Shown here: positions 1-5,379 of the stretch, one piece after another
Layout of the letters: the number at the start of each line of letters is the position of its first letter
Numbering within the stretch: position 1 is the first letter of the stretch
Assembly: GCA_947581885.1 (NCBI GenBank)
Contig: CANPWF010000113.1
Coordinates: 1 to 5,832 of the forward strand
Length of the DNA stretch: 5,832 bases
Direction of reading: 5' to 3'
From: an uncultured Clostridia bacterium
Lineage (GTDB): Bacteria; Bacillota; Clostridia; Christensenellales; Borkfalkiaceae
Notes under the pieces: generated by a model
What the model was told of the DNA's origin: nothing
Seen by the model: the letters and a program-made list of their open reading frames with translations, nothing else
Database searches by the model: none
Made by a program: the position numbers and the translations under genes

Positions 1-2180
1 TCCCGCCCGTATTCTCCTCCTTCGACGAAGCGCTCATGAGCTACCAGCTCAAGAACGTGCACTGCCAGGACGAGATCTATGTTCGCCGCACGGTCGAACT
101 CCCCGCCGAAAAGTTTTCTTCTCTCGCCCTTCCCTACGAGAAGAACTTCGGCGAAAGCGCCGTCGCGAACAACGCCATCCGCGGCCGTGCGTACGTCACC
201 AAGAACGAAGAGACGGGTACCATGTCCGTGACCGGGGTCATCAAAACGACGGTCGGGCGCATCATCTACAACGACGGGCTCCCGCAGGATCTCGACTTCG
301 TCAAGCGGGAAAATCCCGAGGACTACCTCAAGCTCGAGCTCTCCACCGAGTTCATCGGCGACGCGCGCGCCATCGGCAAGAAGCACCTGTCCCGCATCGT
401 CGAGGCGTGCTTCAAGACGGGCTACGCGCCCAAGGCGTCCGCCGTCCTCGACGCGATCAAGGAGCGCGGCTACAAGTATTCGACCATCGCGGCGCTCACG
501 ACTTCCGTCTTCGACATGAAGATCCCCGAGGAAAAGGACGGGCTCGTCGAAGAGGCGGAGGAGCAGGTCGCGAAGATCTCCAAGAAGTACGCGCGCGGTC
601 TTTTGAAAGAAGAGGAGCGCTACCACGCGGTCATCTCCGTGTGGGATAAGGTCACCGACAGCGTCGCCGCCCTCCTCAAGGAGCAGGGCCGCAACGACAA
701 ATTCAACCCCATCTGGATGATGGCGGACTCGGGCGCGCGCGGTTCCATCGACCAGATCAAGCAGCTCTCGGGCATGCGCGGCCTCATGGTCAACCCGCAG
801 GGCAAAAAGATCGAGGTCCCCGTCAAGTCCTGTTTCAGAAACGGTCTTTCCGTTCTCGAATACTTCATCTCTTCGCATGGCGGCAGAAAGGGCCTCGCCG
901 ATACGGCGCTCAAAACGGCCGACTCGGGCTACCTCACCCGCCGCCTCGTCGACGTCTCGCAGGATGTCATCGTGCGCGAAGAGGACTGCTCGGCGGGCAA
1001 AAAGCCCCACGGCACGCTCATCCGCGCCATCTACGGCGACAAGGGCAACCTCATCGAGGGTCTTGCCGACCGTCTCATCGGCAGGTTCGCCGCCGAGGAT
1101 GTCACCGATGACGACGGCACCGTGCTCGTTCCCATCAACGAGATGATCTCCGAGAGCATGGCCAAGAAGATCGCTTCCATGCCCAAATATGCGGAGAGGG
1201 GTGTGTTTATCCGCTCCATCTTCACCTGCAACACACGCTACGGCGTCTGCGCAAAGTGCTACGGCAAGAACATGGCCACGACGCTTCCCGTTCAGGTCGG
1301 CGAGGCCGTCGGCGTCATCGCGGCGCAGTCCATCGGTGAACCCGGTACCCAGCTCACCATGCGTACCTTCCACACGGGCGGCATCGCGGCGACCGAGGAC
1401 ATCACCCAAGGTCTGCCCCGTGTCGAGGAGCTCTTCGAGGCGAGAAAACCCAAGGGCGTTGCGACGATCTGCGAATTCTCGGGCGTCGTCACCGTCGACA
1501 ATACCGATAATTTGCAACACGTCATCGTCTTTGACGAGCAGACGGGCGAAAAGCTCAAAGATTACGAACTTCCCTTCAATGCCGCCCTCAAAGTACAGAC
1601 GGGCGACAAGGTGGAGCCCGGCACCCAGCTCAACGCAGGGTCCATCAACCCGCAGGACATCATCAGGGTCAAGGGCGTCAAGGGCGTGCAGGACTATATT
1701 TTGGAACAGGTGCAGTCGGTGTACCGTTCGCAGGGTGTCGAGATCAACGACAAGCACATCGAGATCATTGTCCGTCAGATGCTCCGAAAGGTCCGCGTCG
1801 AGGATGCGGGCACGACGGATATGCTCCCCGGGCAGCTCGTCGACATGTATACCTTTGAAGAGCAGAACGCCAAGGCCGTTGCGGAAGGGGGCCCCGAGGC
1901 CACCGCAAAGGGCAAGAGAGTGCTCCTCTCCATCACAAAGGCGTCGCTCGCGACGGACAGCTTCCTCTCCGCCGCCTCCTTCCAGGAGACGTCGAGAGTT
2001 CTCACCGAGGCCGCCATCAGCACCAAGCGCGACCCGCTCATCGGGCTCAAAGAGAATGTCATCATCGGCAAGCTCATCCCCGCGGGCACGGGCATGAAGG
2101 ACTACAAGGGCGTTTCCGTGCAGAACGCCTCGGGCTACCGCGATATGCTCGCCGACCCCGCCTTCGATCGGCAGGATTGA
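1..2180 (+). CDS. rpoC: RNA polymerase beta' subunit, C-terminal part (5' end outside window)
   Basis: This is the large catalytic subunit of RNA polymerase. The first full codon is at base 3, and the frame is open through the left edge, so the Met at 36 is internal. About 725 residues are present, against roughly 1200 for a whole Firmicutes beta'; the catalytic NADFDGD loop lies upstream. Visible landmarks are the segment beginning GARGSIDQIKQLSGMRGL (from about 730), then the bridge helix with YFISSHGGRKGLADTALKT (about 849-960). Four zinc-binding cysteines follow: one in REEDCSAG (about 988) and three in CNTRYGVCAKCYG (about 1228-1263). The trigger loop GEPGTQLTMRTFHTGG (about 1336-1383) runs directly into ITQGLPRVEELFEARKPKG without the SI3 insertion of proteobacteria. 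The rest matches the beta' jaw and clamp C-terminus. A hairpin terminator follows 58 bases after the stop. No ribosomal protein gene follows, unlike the rpoC-rpsL-rpsG order common in Firmicutes. Identification is certain. Confidence 0.99.
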   Translation, partial: PPVFSSFDEALMSYQLKNVHCQDEIYVRRTVELPAEKFSSLALPYEKNFGESAVANNAIRGRAYVTKNEETGTMSVTGVIKTTVGRIIYNDGLPQDLDFVKRENPEDYLKLELSTEFIGDARAIGKKHLSRIVEACFKTGYAPKASAVLDAIKERGYKYSTIAALTTSVFDMKIPEEKDGLVEEAEEQVAKISKKYARGLLKEEERYHAVISVWDKVTDSVAALLKEQGRNDKFNPIWMMADSGARGSIDQIKQLSGMRGLMVNPQGKKIEVPVKSCFRNGLSVLEYFISSHGGRKGLADTALKTADSGYLTRRLVDVSQDVIVREEDCSAGKKPHGTLIRAIYGDKGNLIEGLADRLIGRFAAEDVTDDDGTVLVPINEMISESMAKKIASMPKYAERGVFIRSIFTCNTRYGVCAKCYGKNMATTLPVQVGEAVGVIAAQSIGEPGTQLTMRTFHTGGIAATEDITQGLPRVEELFEARKPKGVATICEFSGVVTVDNTDNLQHVIVFDEQTGEKLKDYELPFNAALKVQTGDKVEPGTQLNAGSINPQDIIRVKGVKGVQDYILEQVQSVYRSQGVEINDKHIEIIVRQMLRKVRVEDAGTTDMLPGQLVDMYTFEEQNAKAVAEGGPEATAKGKRVLLSITKASLATDSFLSAASFQETSRVLTEAAISTKRDPLIGLKENVIIGKLIPAGTGMKDYKGVSVQNASGYRDMLADPAFDRQD

Positions 2181-2184
2181 ACTT

Positions 2185-2225
2185 TTCGGCTGAATGAAGC
2201 TAATTGAAGCTGATTGCGAGCCGAA
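2185..2225 (+). repeat. Short inverted repeat enclosing 10-base near-repeats
   Basis: TTCGGCT (2185-2191) and AGCCGAA (2219-2225) are perfect 7-base complements. Between them the sequence shows a 10-base periodicity: TGAATGAAGC, TAATTGAAGC, TGATTGCGAG. It lies just after the rpoC stop and before its terminator, so it would be in the 3' UTR of the transcript. No function can be assigned. It may be no more than a weak stem or slippage-derived sequence. Confidence 0.35.
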
Positions 2226-2238
2226 TTTGAACTGATTG

Positions 2239-2266
2239 GAACGTCCGCCTCCGCGGACGTTCTTTT
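2239..2266 (+). terminator. Intrinsic terminator of rpoC
   Basis: A perfect 10-bp inverted repeat, GAACGTCCGC (2239-2248) and GCGGACGTTC (2253-2262), encloses the 4-base loop CTCC and is followed by TTTT. The position 58 bases downstream of the rpoC stop and the run of T only on the + strand side fit a rho-independent terminator for the rpoC operon. The T tract is short, so some read-through is possible. Confidence 0.85.
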
Positions 2267-2281
2267 CATATGCGTGCCGCC

Positions 2282-2335
2282 GTCCCCTCGGCTCCCCCTC
2301 GAGGGGGAGCTGTCCCCGCAGGGGACTGAGGGGGT
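2282..2335. repeat. GC-rich fold-back element, potential three-way junction
   Basis: Three nested pairings tile this stretch with almost no unpaired base. An outer stem pairs CCCCTC (2284-2289) with GAGGGG (2328-2333), extended by two wobble pairs. Inside are a perfect 20-base palindrome (2291-2310, centred on CCTCGAGG) and a second hairpin GTCCCC-GCA-GGGGAC (2312-2326). Single unpaired bases at 2290, 2311 and 2327 sit at the junction. The design resembles intergenic repeat families spread through Firmicutes genomes, but copy number cannot be judged from one window. It lies after the terminator and codes for nothing visible. Confidence 0.7.
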
Positions 2336-2372
2336 GGGAGTGTACGTAACTGTATAATACGTCACCCTGAGC

Positions 2373-2403
2373 CGAAGGGTCGTCTGCCCTTGACGACCCT
2401 TCG
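2373..2403. repeat. 12-bp hairpin, left half of composite element
   Basis: CGAAGGGTCGTC (2373-2384) and GACGACCCTTCG (2392-2403) are perfect complements around the loop TGCCCTT. The octamer GAGCCGAA overlaps both its flanks (2369-2376 and 2403-2410). No T run follows, so it is not an obvious terminator. The loop is complementary to that of the hairpin at 2515-2547. Confidence 0.75.
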
Positions 2404-2514
2404 AGCCGAACGGGTCACCTTATTTTTAAGATATAAGTCTAAGGTGATTCCTACTTCGCGCAAGGACGCGCTCGTGCCGCCCAAGGAAGAAACAGAATAA
2501 GGCGGGGCGACGAC

Positions 2515-2547
2515 GCTGTCCGACCGTAAAGGGCACGGTCGGACAGC
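2515..2547. repeat. 13-bp hairpin, right half of composite element
   Basis: GCTGTCCGACCGT (2515-2527) and ACGGTCGGACAGC (2535-2547) form a perfect 13-bp stem around the loop AAAGGGC. No T tract follows on either strand. On the - strand the loop reads GCCCTTT, close to the TGCCCTT loop of the left hairpin, which supports the two being inverted relatives. Confidence 0.75.
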
Positions 2548-2633
2548 TGCTCGGAATGACGTTATTTATAGCCTTTCCGTACACCCCACCCCCTTTGGCG
2601 CGGAAGGGCACCGCACCGTCCTCCAACCCCTTC

Positions 2634-2654
2634 AAAAAAATTTTTCTTTTTTTT
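2634..2654 (+). promoter_or_regulatory. A-tract/T-tract upstream of the lipoprotein promoter
   Basis: Seven A, five T, one C and eight T run without interruption, in a region otherwise GC-rich. The tract ends about 23 bases before the proposed -10 region begins, so it covers roughly the place where a UP element binds the alpha subunit, and it should also bend DNA. A terminator role is less likely because only a weak 6-bp stem (GAAGGG with CCCTTC) precedes it. Confidence 0.4.
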
Positions 2655-2656
2655 CC

Positions 2657-2685
2657 AACAAAAATGCGGACTCGATTGTTATAAG
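2657..2685 (+). promoter_or_regulatory. Probable extended -10 promoter for the lipoprotein gene
   Basis: TGTTATAAG at 2677-2685 fits an extended -10 (TGN then TATAAG, five of six bases matching TATAAT). The -35 position at 17-base spacing (2657-2662, AACAAA) is poor, as is often tolerated with an extended -10. Transcription would begin near 2692, leaving a leader of about 27 bases. Control by an alternative sigma factor is also possible but cannot be shown. Confidence 0.5.
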
Positions 2686-2704
2686 AGTGTAAGGACAAAA
2701 AATC

Positions 2705-2711
2705 AAGGAGG
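2705..2711 (+). promoter_or_regulatory. Ribosome binding site of the lipoprotein gene
   Basis: AAGGAGG lies 7 bases before the ATG at 2719, an ideal Shine-Dalgarno site. It fixes the start of the lipoprotein gene. Confidence 0.9.
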
Positions 2712-2718
2712 AACCACG

Positions 2719-3762
2719 ATGAAAAACTTCAAAAAGGCGATGTTGGCGATTGCGATGCTCGGCGTTGCGGCGATCCCCCTTGCGGGCTGCGGCGAAAAGA
2801 AGGCGGACCCGACAGGGGACGCGGGGCAGGGCACCTATCAGGGGCTCGGCAGCGTCGAATCGGTGTACGGCGTTTCGGCGGTCACGGCGGCAAAACTTTT
2901 GGCGGTCACCGAAAACAGCCCTTCCGCCGTCCGCACCGCGGCGGTCGATACGGCGGAGTCCGATCCCGTTCTCGGCGAGGCGGAGAAGTTCAACAAATAC
3001 TTCAACATGCTCGATTCCTTCCTCGATAAGGGCGCGACGACCACCGTCGTCGAGGCGAATGCCGAGGCGGACGAAGCGGTGAAGGATTACGCCTTCAAGC
3101 TCACCGTCAACGGCAAGGACGCGAAGGGGGAAACTGTCGCCCATACCGTCTACTTCACCGAGACCAAGGGCGAAACAAAGCAGAACGTGACCTATGACGA
3201 GGACGAGACGACCACCGTCGAATCGACGCAGTACACCCTCGAAGGGAAGGTCCTCATGGGGCAGAGCGAGGCGGGCAACCTCTATTATAACATGAGCGGC
3301 ACCCGCGTCGAGAGGACGGTCACCGAACAGGAAGGGAAAAAGACGGAGACCTCCGTCGAAAACGAACTCAAACTCCGCGCCTTCGCAGAGGACCCCACGA
3401 CGTATGTAGAGATCTCCCACGCCTCGGAAACGGAGACGGAAGGCGACGAGAGCGAACAGGAATCGGAGTACGTCTACTCCGTCTATGAGGGCGGCAAGCT
3501 CACCGAGCAGACGGCGGTGGAATTCGAAACGGAGACGGAAAGGAACAAAACGGAAGCCGAGTACGAAGTCCGTTTCCTCACGGGGACCGCGAAGGGCACC
3601 TATGAGATCGAGCGGGAGACGAAAAACGGCAAGACGGAGATCGTCGTCGCCTATTCGATCGGCGGCGTGAAGGGGAGCTTCCGCATCACCAAAGACGGCA
3701 ACGGCAAATACAGCTACAAGTTCGCCGATTCCGAGAGAGAATTCTCCGATTTCGACGACTGA
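2719..3762 (+). CDS. Predicted lipoprotein of unrecognised family
   Basis: The protein has 347 residues. It starts with a lipoprotein signal: Lys-rich start, hydrophobic residues 7-20, and lipobox Leu21-Ala-Gly-Cys24, so it should be lipid-anchored on the outer face of the membrane. After a short Gly-rich linker comes a largely helical part (about 45-105, with SVYGVSAVTAAKLLAV and FNKYFNMLDSFLDKG). Residues 120-337 look beta-rich: alternating polar and aromatic strands, very rich in Glu, Thr and Lys, such as YVYSVYEGG, YEVRFLTG, YEIERETKNGKTEIVVAYSI and YSYKFADSE. There is no catalytic motif, repeat domain or later membrane segment that I can name. The start is set by AAGGAGG. The stop lies three bases before the -35 box of the sigma gene, with no terminator between, so read-through into the sigma/anti-sigma genes is likely. 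Function is unknown; a role as envelope sensor or partner of the downstream pair is inferred from position only. Confidence 0.9.
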   Translation: MKNFKKAMLAIAMLGVAAIPLAGCGEKKADPTGDAGQGTYQGLGSVESVYGVSAVTAAKLLAVTENSPSAVRTAAVDTAESDPVLGEAEKFNKYFNMLDSFLDKGATTTVVEANAEADEAVKDYAFKLTVNGKDAKGETVAHTVYFTETKGETKQNVTYDEDETTTVESTQYTLEGKVLMGQSEAGNLYYNMSGTRVERTVTEQEGKKTETSVENELKLRAFAEDPTTYVEISHASETETEGDESEQESEYVYSVYEGGKLTEQTAVEFETETERNKTEAEYEVRFLTGTAKGTYEIERETKNGKTEIVVAYSIGGVKGSFRITKDGNGKYSYKFADSEREFSDFDD

Positions 3763-3765
3763 TCC

Positions 3766-3794
3766 TTGACAGCCTTCCGCCAAAGTGATAAAAT
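3766..3794 (+). promoter_or_regulatory. Strong sigma-A-type promoter of the sigma/anti-sigma operon
   Basis: A perfect -35 TTGACA (3766-3771), a 17-base spacer and the -10 TAAAAT (3789-3794) make a near-consensus housekeeping promoter. TG at 3786-3787 adds the extended -10 motif. It starts three bases after the lipoprotein stop. Transcription should begin near 3801, giving a leader of about 20 bases to the GTG at 3820. This places basal expression of the sigma gene under the housekeeping sigma factor rather than under itself alone. Confidence 0.85.
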
Positions 3795-3819
3795 CTTTCT
3801 CGATCACGGAGGCGGAAGG

Positions 3820-4338
3820 GTGACGCTTGACGAACATCTCGATAAATTCGCGCAGGGCGACGACACTGCATTCGACGGCTTCTACGAAGCGACGCGAAAG
3901 GGAGTCTACCATATCGCGCTCGGCATCCTCGGGGAGAGAGCACTCGCCGAGGATGTCATGCAGACGAGCTACATGAAGATCCTCGCCTATGCGGGGAAGT
4001 ACAAAAAGGGGACCAACGCGCCCGCTTGGATCGCCCGCATCGTCAAAAACGAGGCGTTGAACGTCAAAAAACGGCGGGCATACGAACATTCGGTGGACGA
4101 ACAGGAGGAGCACGCGCTCTTCGGCGAGGCGAGGCCGCAGGACTTCGGCGAACTCACCGACCTCGCGCGGCGCACCCTCTCGGAAGGGGAATTCACCGTG
4201 TTGATGCTCTGCGCGGCGGACGGCTACAAGCGGCGGGAAGTTTCTTCGATGCTGCAGATCCCTCTTTCCACCGTCACATGGCGATATCATCGGGCGATCG
4301 AAAAGATGCGGAAGGCTCTCAAAGGAGGGGCGGAATGA
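3820..4338 (+). CDS. ECF-like sigma-70 family RNA polymerase sigma factor
   Basis: The 172-residue protein has the two-domain layout of ECF sigma factors. Region 2 spans about 18-86, with AEDVMQTSYMKIL (43-55) for core binding and -10 recognition, and APAWIARIVKNEALNVKKRR (67-86). An acidic linker (about 90-112) follows. Region 4 spans about 115-168, with the helix-turn-helix KRREVSSMLQIPLSTVTWRYHRAIEKM (137-163) for -35 binding. I chose GTG at 3820 because GGAGG (3808-3812) lies 7 bases upstream. The longer frame from TTG at 3766 would begin in the -35 box of the gene's own promoter. Its stop overlaps the next start as ATGA, indicating translational coupling. It would direct polymerase to a regulon not visible here. 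The subgroup cannot be assigned by eye. Confidence 0.93.
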   Translation: MTLDEHLDKFAQGDDTAFDGFYEATRKGVYHIALGILGERALAEDVMQTSYMKILAYAGKYKKGTNAPAWIARIVKNEALNVKKRRAYEHSVDEQEEHALFGEARPQDFGELTDLARRTLSEGEFTVLMLCAADGYKRREVSSMLQIPLSTVTWRYHRAIEKMRKALKGGAE

Positions 4339-5231
4339 AAAAAGACGAGATCATCCAAACGCTCCGCTCGGAAGCGGAGGCATATACCCCCAAACCCGCG
4401 ATCGACGTTTCCGCCGCCCGCGCTCTCCCCGTGCCAGAAGGGGAAGTGATCGCGGCTTCCAAAACGAGGAAAATCCTCGTTCCCGTCCTCTGCGCTCTTC
4501 TCGGAGTCCTGCTTCTTCTCGTCGCGCTCTTCCCCGTCTTTTTCAGGGAAAACAGCGTGACGACCCTCGTCATCAGCATCAATCCCTCGGCGGAATTCAC
4601 CCTCGAAAACGGGAAAGTCTCCAAGACGAAGCCCTTGAACCGCGACGCGGTGCTTCTTCTGAACGGGCAGGACTTCACGGGAAAGACGGCGAAAGAGGCG
4701 TGCCTCACCTTCGCCACCCTCGCGAGCGAGCGCAATCTCATCGGTCCCGACGGCGTGCGCATCCGTGTTTCGGGCGGGAAGGTAGGGAAGATCGAAAAGG
4801 ATATCCACGCCGCGCTCGATACCCTGTTTTCGGTGGGCGAACTCGACGACGAAACGTTCAACTCCCTTCTCGGCGGCTACGACGAGGACGAGATCGAAAA
4901 GTTCGGCGACTATCTCACAAAGCAGTACGCCGATAAGAAGTCGGAATATCTTCAAAAGGCGAAGGAGCTCCTTGCGAGCTACAAAGGGGACGTTGAAACG
5001 CTCGACCTTTCCGATCGGCAGGCAATCGAGGCGTTCAACAAAAAATATCTTCTTCTCGGCGAGGATTTCCTCATCGAAGAGGACGAGGACGACGACTTCG
5101 ACGAGATCAAAGAGGACCTTTCAGAGGAGTGCGACGAGATGTTGAAACTACTCGAAAGGAACAGCGAGAAGGCGTTCGAAGAGCTCTTCGAGGGGTTTTT
5201 GGAACTGCTCGAAGAGGGCTACGACGATTAA
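4335..5231 (+). CDS. Probable anti-sigma factor with RsgI-like extracytoplasmic domain
   Basis: The protein has 298 residues. A cytoplasmic N-terminus of about 46 residues ends in KTRK, followed by one membrane helix (about 47-70) and an outer region of about 228 residues. Residues 77-130 resemble the RsgI middle domain: TTLVISINPSAEFTLENGKV, then PLNRDAVLLLNG, then FTGKTAKEAC. Asn83-Pro84 in the INPS motif is the position where RsgI proteins of Bacillus and Clostridium are reported to self-cleave. Residues 155-240 look helical. The C-terminus (241-298) is strongly acidic, with 27 Asp/Glu among 58 residues. The start has GGAGG (4324-4328) six bases upstream and overlaps the sigma stop by four bases. 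The N-terminus lacks the HxxxCxxC zinc motif of many ECF anti-sigmas and does not clearly match the RsgI N-terminal domain. The expected role is to sequester the upstream sigma and release it on an envelope signal. The role is inferred; topology is well supported. Confidence 0.85.
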   Translation: MKKDEIIQTLRSEAEAYTPKPAIDVSAARALPVPEGEVIAASKTRKILVPVLCALLGVLLLLVALFPVFFRENSVTTLVISINPSAEFTLENGKVSKTKPLNRDAVLLLNGQDFTGKTAKEACLTFATLASERNLIGPDGVRIRVSGGKVGKIEKDIHAALDTLFSVGELDDETFNSLLGGYDEDEIEKFGDYLTKQYADKKSEYLQKAKELLASYKGDVETLDLSDRQAIEAFNKKYLLLGEDFLIEEDEDDDFDEIKEDLSEECDEMLKLLERNSEKAFEELFEGFLELLEEGYDD

Positions 5232-5240
5232 GCATTCACC

Positions 5241-5266
5241 TTCCCCGAAAGGGGAAAATCGATTTT
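5241..5266. repeat. Small hairpin plus palindrome after the anti-sigma gene
   Basis: TTCCCC-GAAA-GGGGAA (5241-5256) is a 6-bp stem with a GNRA-type tetraloop. It overlaps the perfect 12-base palindrome AAAATCGATTTT (5255-5266). It sits between the stop codon and the main terminator and could stabilise the mRNA 3' end or bind a dimeric regulator. Neither is demonstrated. Confidence 0.5.
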
Positions 5267-5270
5267 CATA

Positions 5271-5299
5271 CCGCTCTCCGGGGAGGGGGCGGTTTTTTT
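5271..5299 (+). terminator. Intrinsic terminator of the sigma/anti-sigma operon
   Basis: CCGCTCTC pairs with GGGGGCGG through eight pairs, some of them G-U, around a 6-base loop (5271-5292). Seven T follow at once (5293-5299). It lies 39 bases after the anti-sigma stop and ends the unit before the next promoter. Confidence 0.85.
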
Positions 5300-5300
5300 C

Positions 5301-5330
5301 TTGCCAAACGGCAGGGCTTTATGCTATAAT
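5301..5330 (+). promoter_or_regulatory. Promoter of the activase gene
   Basis: The -35 TTGCCA (5301-5306, five of six consensus bases), an 18-base spacer and a perfect TATAAT (5325-5330), preceded by TGC (extended -10), form a strong sigma-A-type promoter. Its -35 starts one base after the T tract of the preceding terminator. Transcription would start near 5337. The leader of about 43 bases can form a 6-bp hairpin, CCGCTC (5343-5348) with GGGCGG (5354-5359). Confidence 0.8.
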
Positions 5331-5379
5331 AGATACAAGTCACCGCTCAGTCGGGGCGGCGGACCGCAAGAGAAGAGAT

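Larger units (their letters stand above)
2351..2571. repeat. Composite intergenic inverted-repeat element (REP/MITE-like)
   Basis: The two ends are imperfect inverted copies. The left end reads TATAATACGTCACCCTGAGC (2353-2372). The right end, read on the - strand from about 2570, has TATAAATAACGTCATTCC then GAGC; the core ACGTCAnnCnGAGC is shared. Each end carries a strong hairpin with a 7-base loop: a 12-bp stem at 2373-2403 and a 13-bp stem at 2515-2547. The centre is an AT-rich stem, TCACCTTA (2415-2422) with TAAGGTGA (2440-2447). The two halves therefore look like a head-to-head pair of related units. There is no transposase or convincing open frame inside. A non-autonomous mobile or REP-type element is my inference; its family is not identified. 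Confidence 0.6.

Noticed and set aside
1189..2097. A 302-codon + strand open frame inside rpoC
   Set aside because: It overlaps conserved rpoC sequence in another frame and gives a Ser/Arg/Pro-rich product typical of shadow frames in GC-rich DNA.
2353..2358. Perfect TATAAT box in the intergenic gap
   Set aside because: No -35 match lies at a suitable distance and no gene follows closely. It is better explained as part of the repeat end, since a similar TATAAA occurs at the other end.
2135..2698. Short - strand frames (2135-2365 and 2426-2698) over the intergenic gap
   Set aside because: They run through inverted repeats and terminator sequence, lack ribosome binding sites and encode low-complexity products.
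2181..2718. CRISPR array, tRNA, riboswitch or toxin-antitoxin gene in the gap
   Set aside because: No regularly spaced direct repeats, no cloverleaf, no known riboswitch core and no small frame with a Shine-Dalgarno site were found.
2632..4290. A 552-codon open frame on the - strand across the lipoprotein and sigma genes
   Set aside because: The + strand genes have a lipobox, sigma domains, Shine-Dalgarno sites and promoters. The antisense frame stays open because of GC-rich codon bias in two genes that happen to share a frame. Its product is low-complexity, Arg/Leu/Phe/Val-rich sequence with no recognisable domain.
4026..4334. Possible N-terminal extension of the anti-sigma gene to 4026
   Set aside because: It would overlap most of the sigma gene, its residues are Arg/Gly-rich nonsense, and ATG 4335 has a good ribosome binding site and the ATGA overlap.
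4287..4955. A 222-codon - strand open frame opposite the anti-sigma gene
   Set aside because: It lies antisense to a gene with clear topology and domain similarity, and shows no domain or initiation signal of its own.
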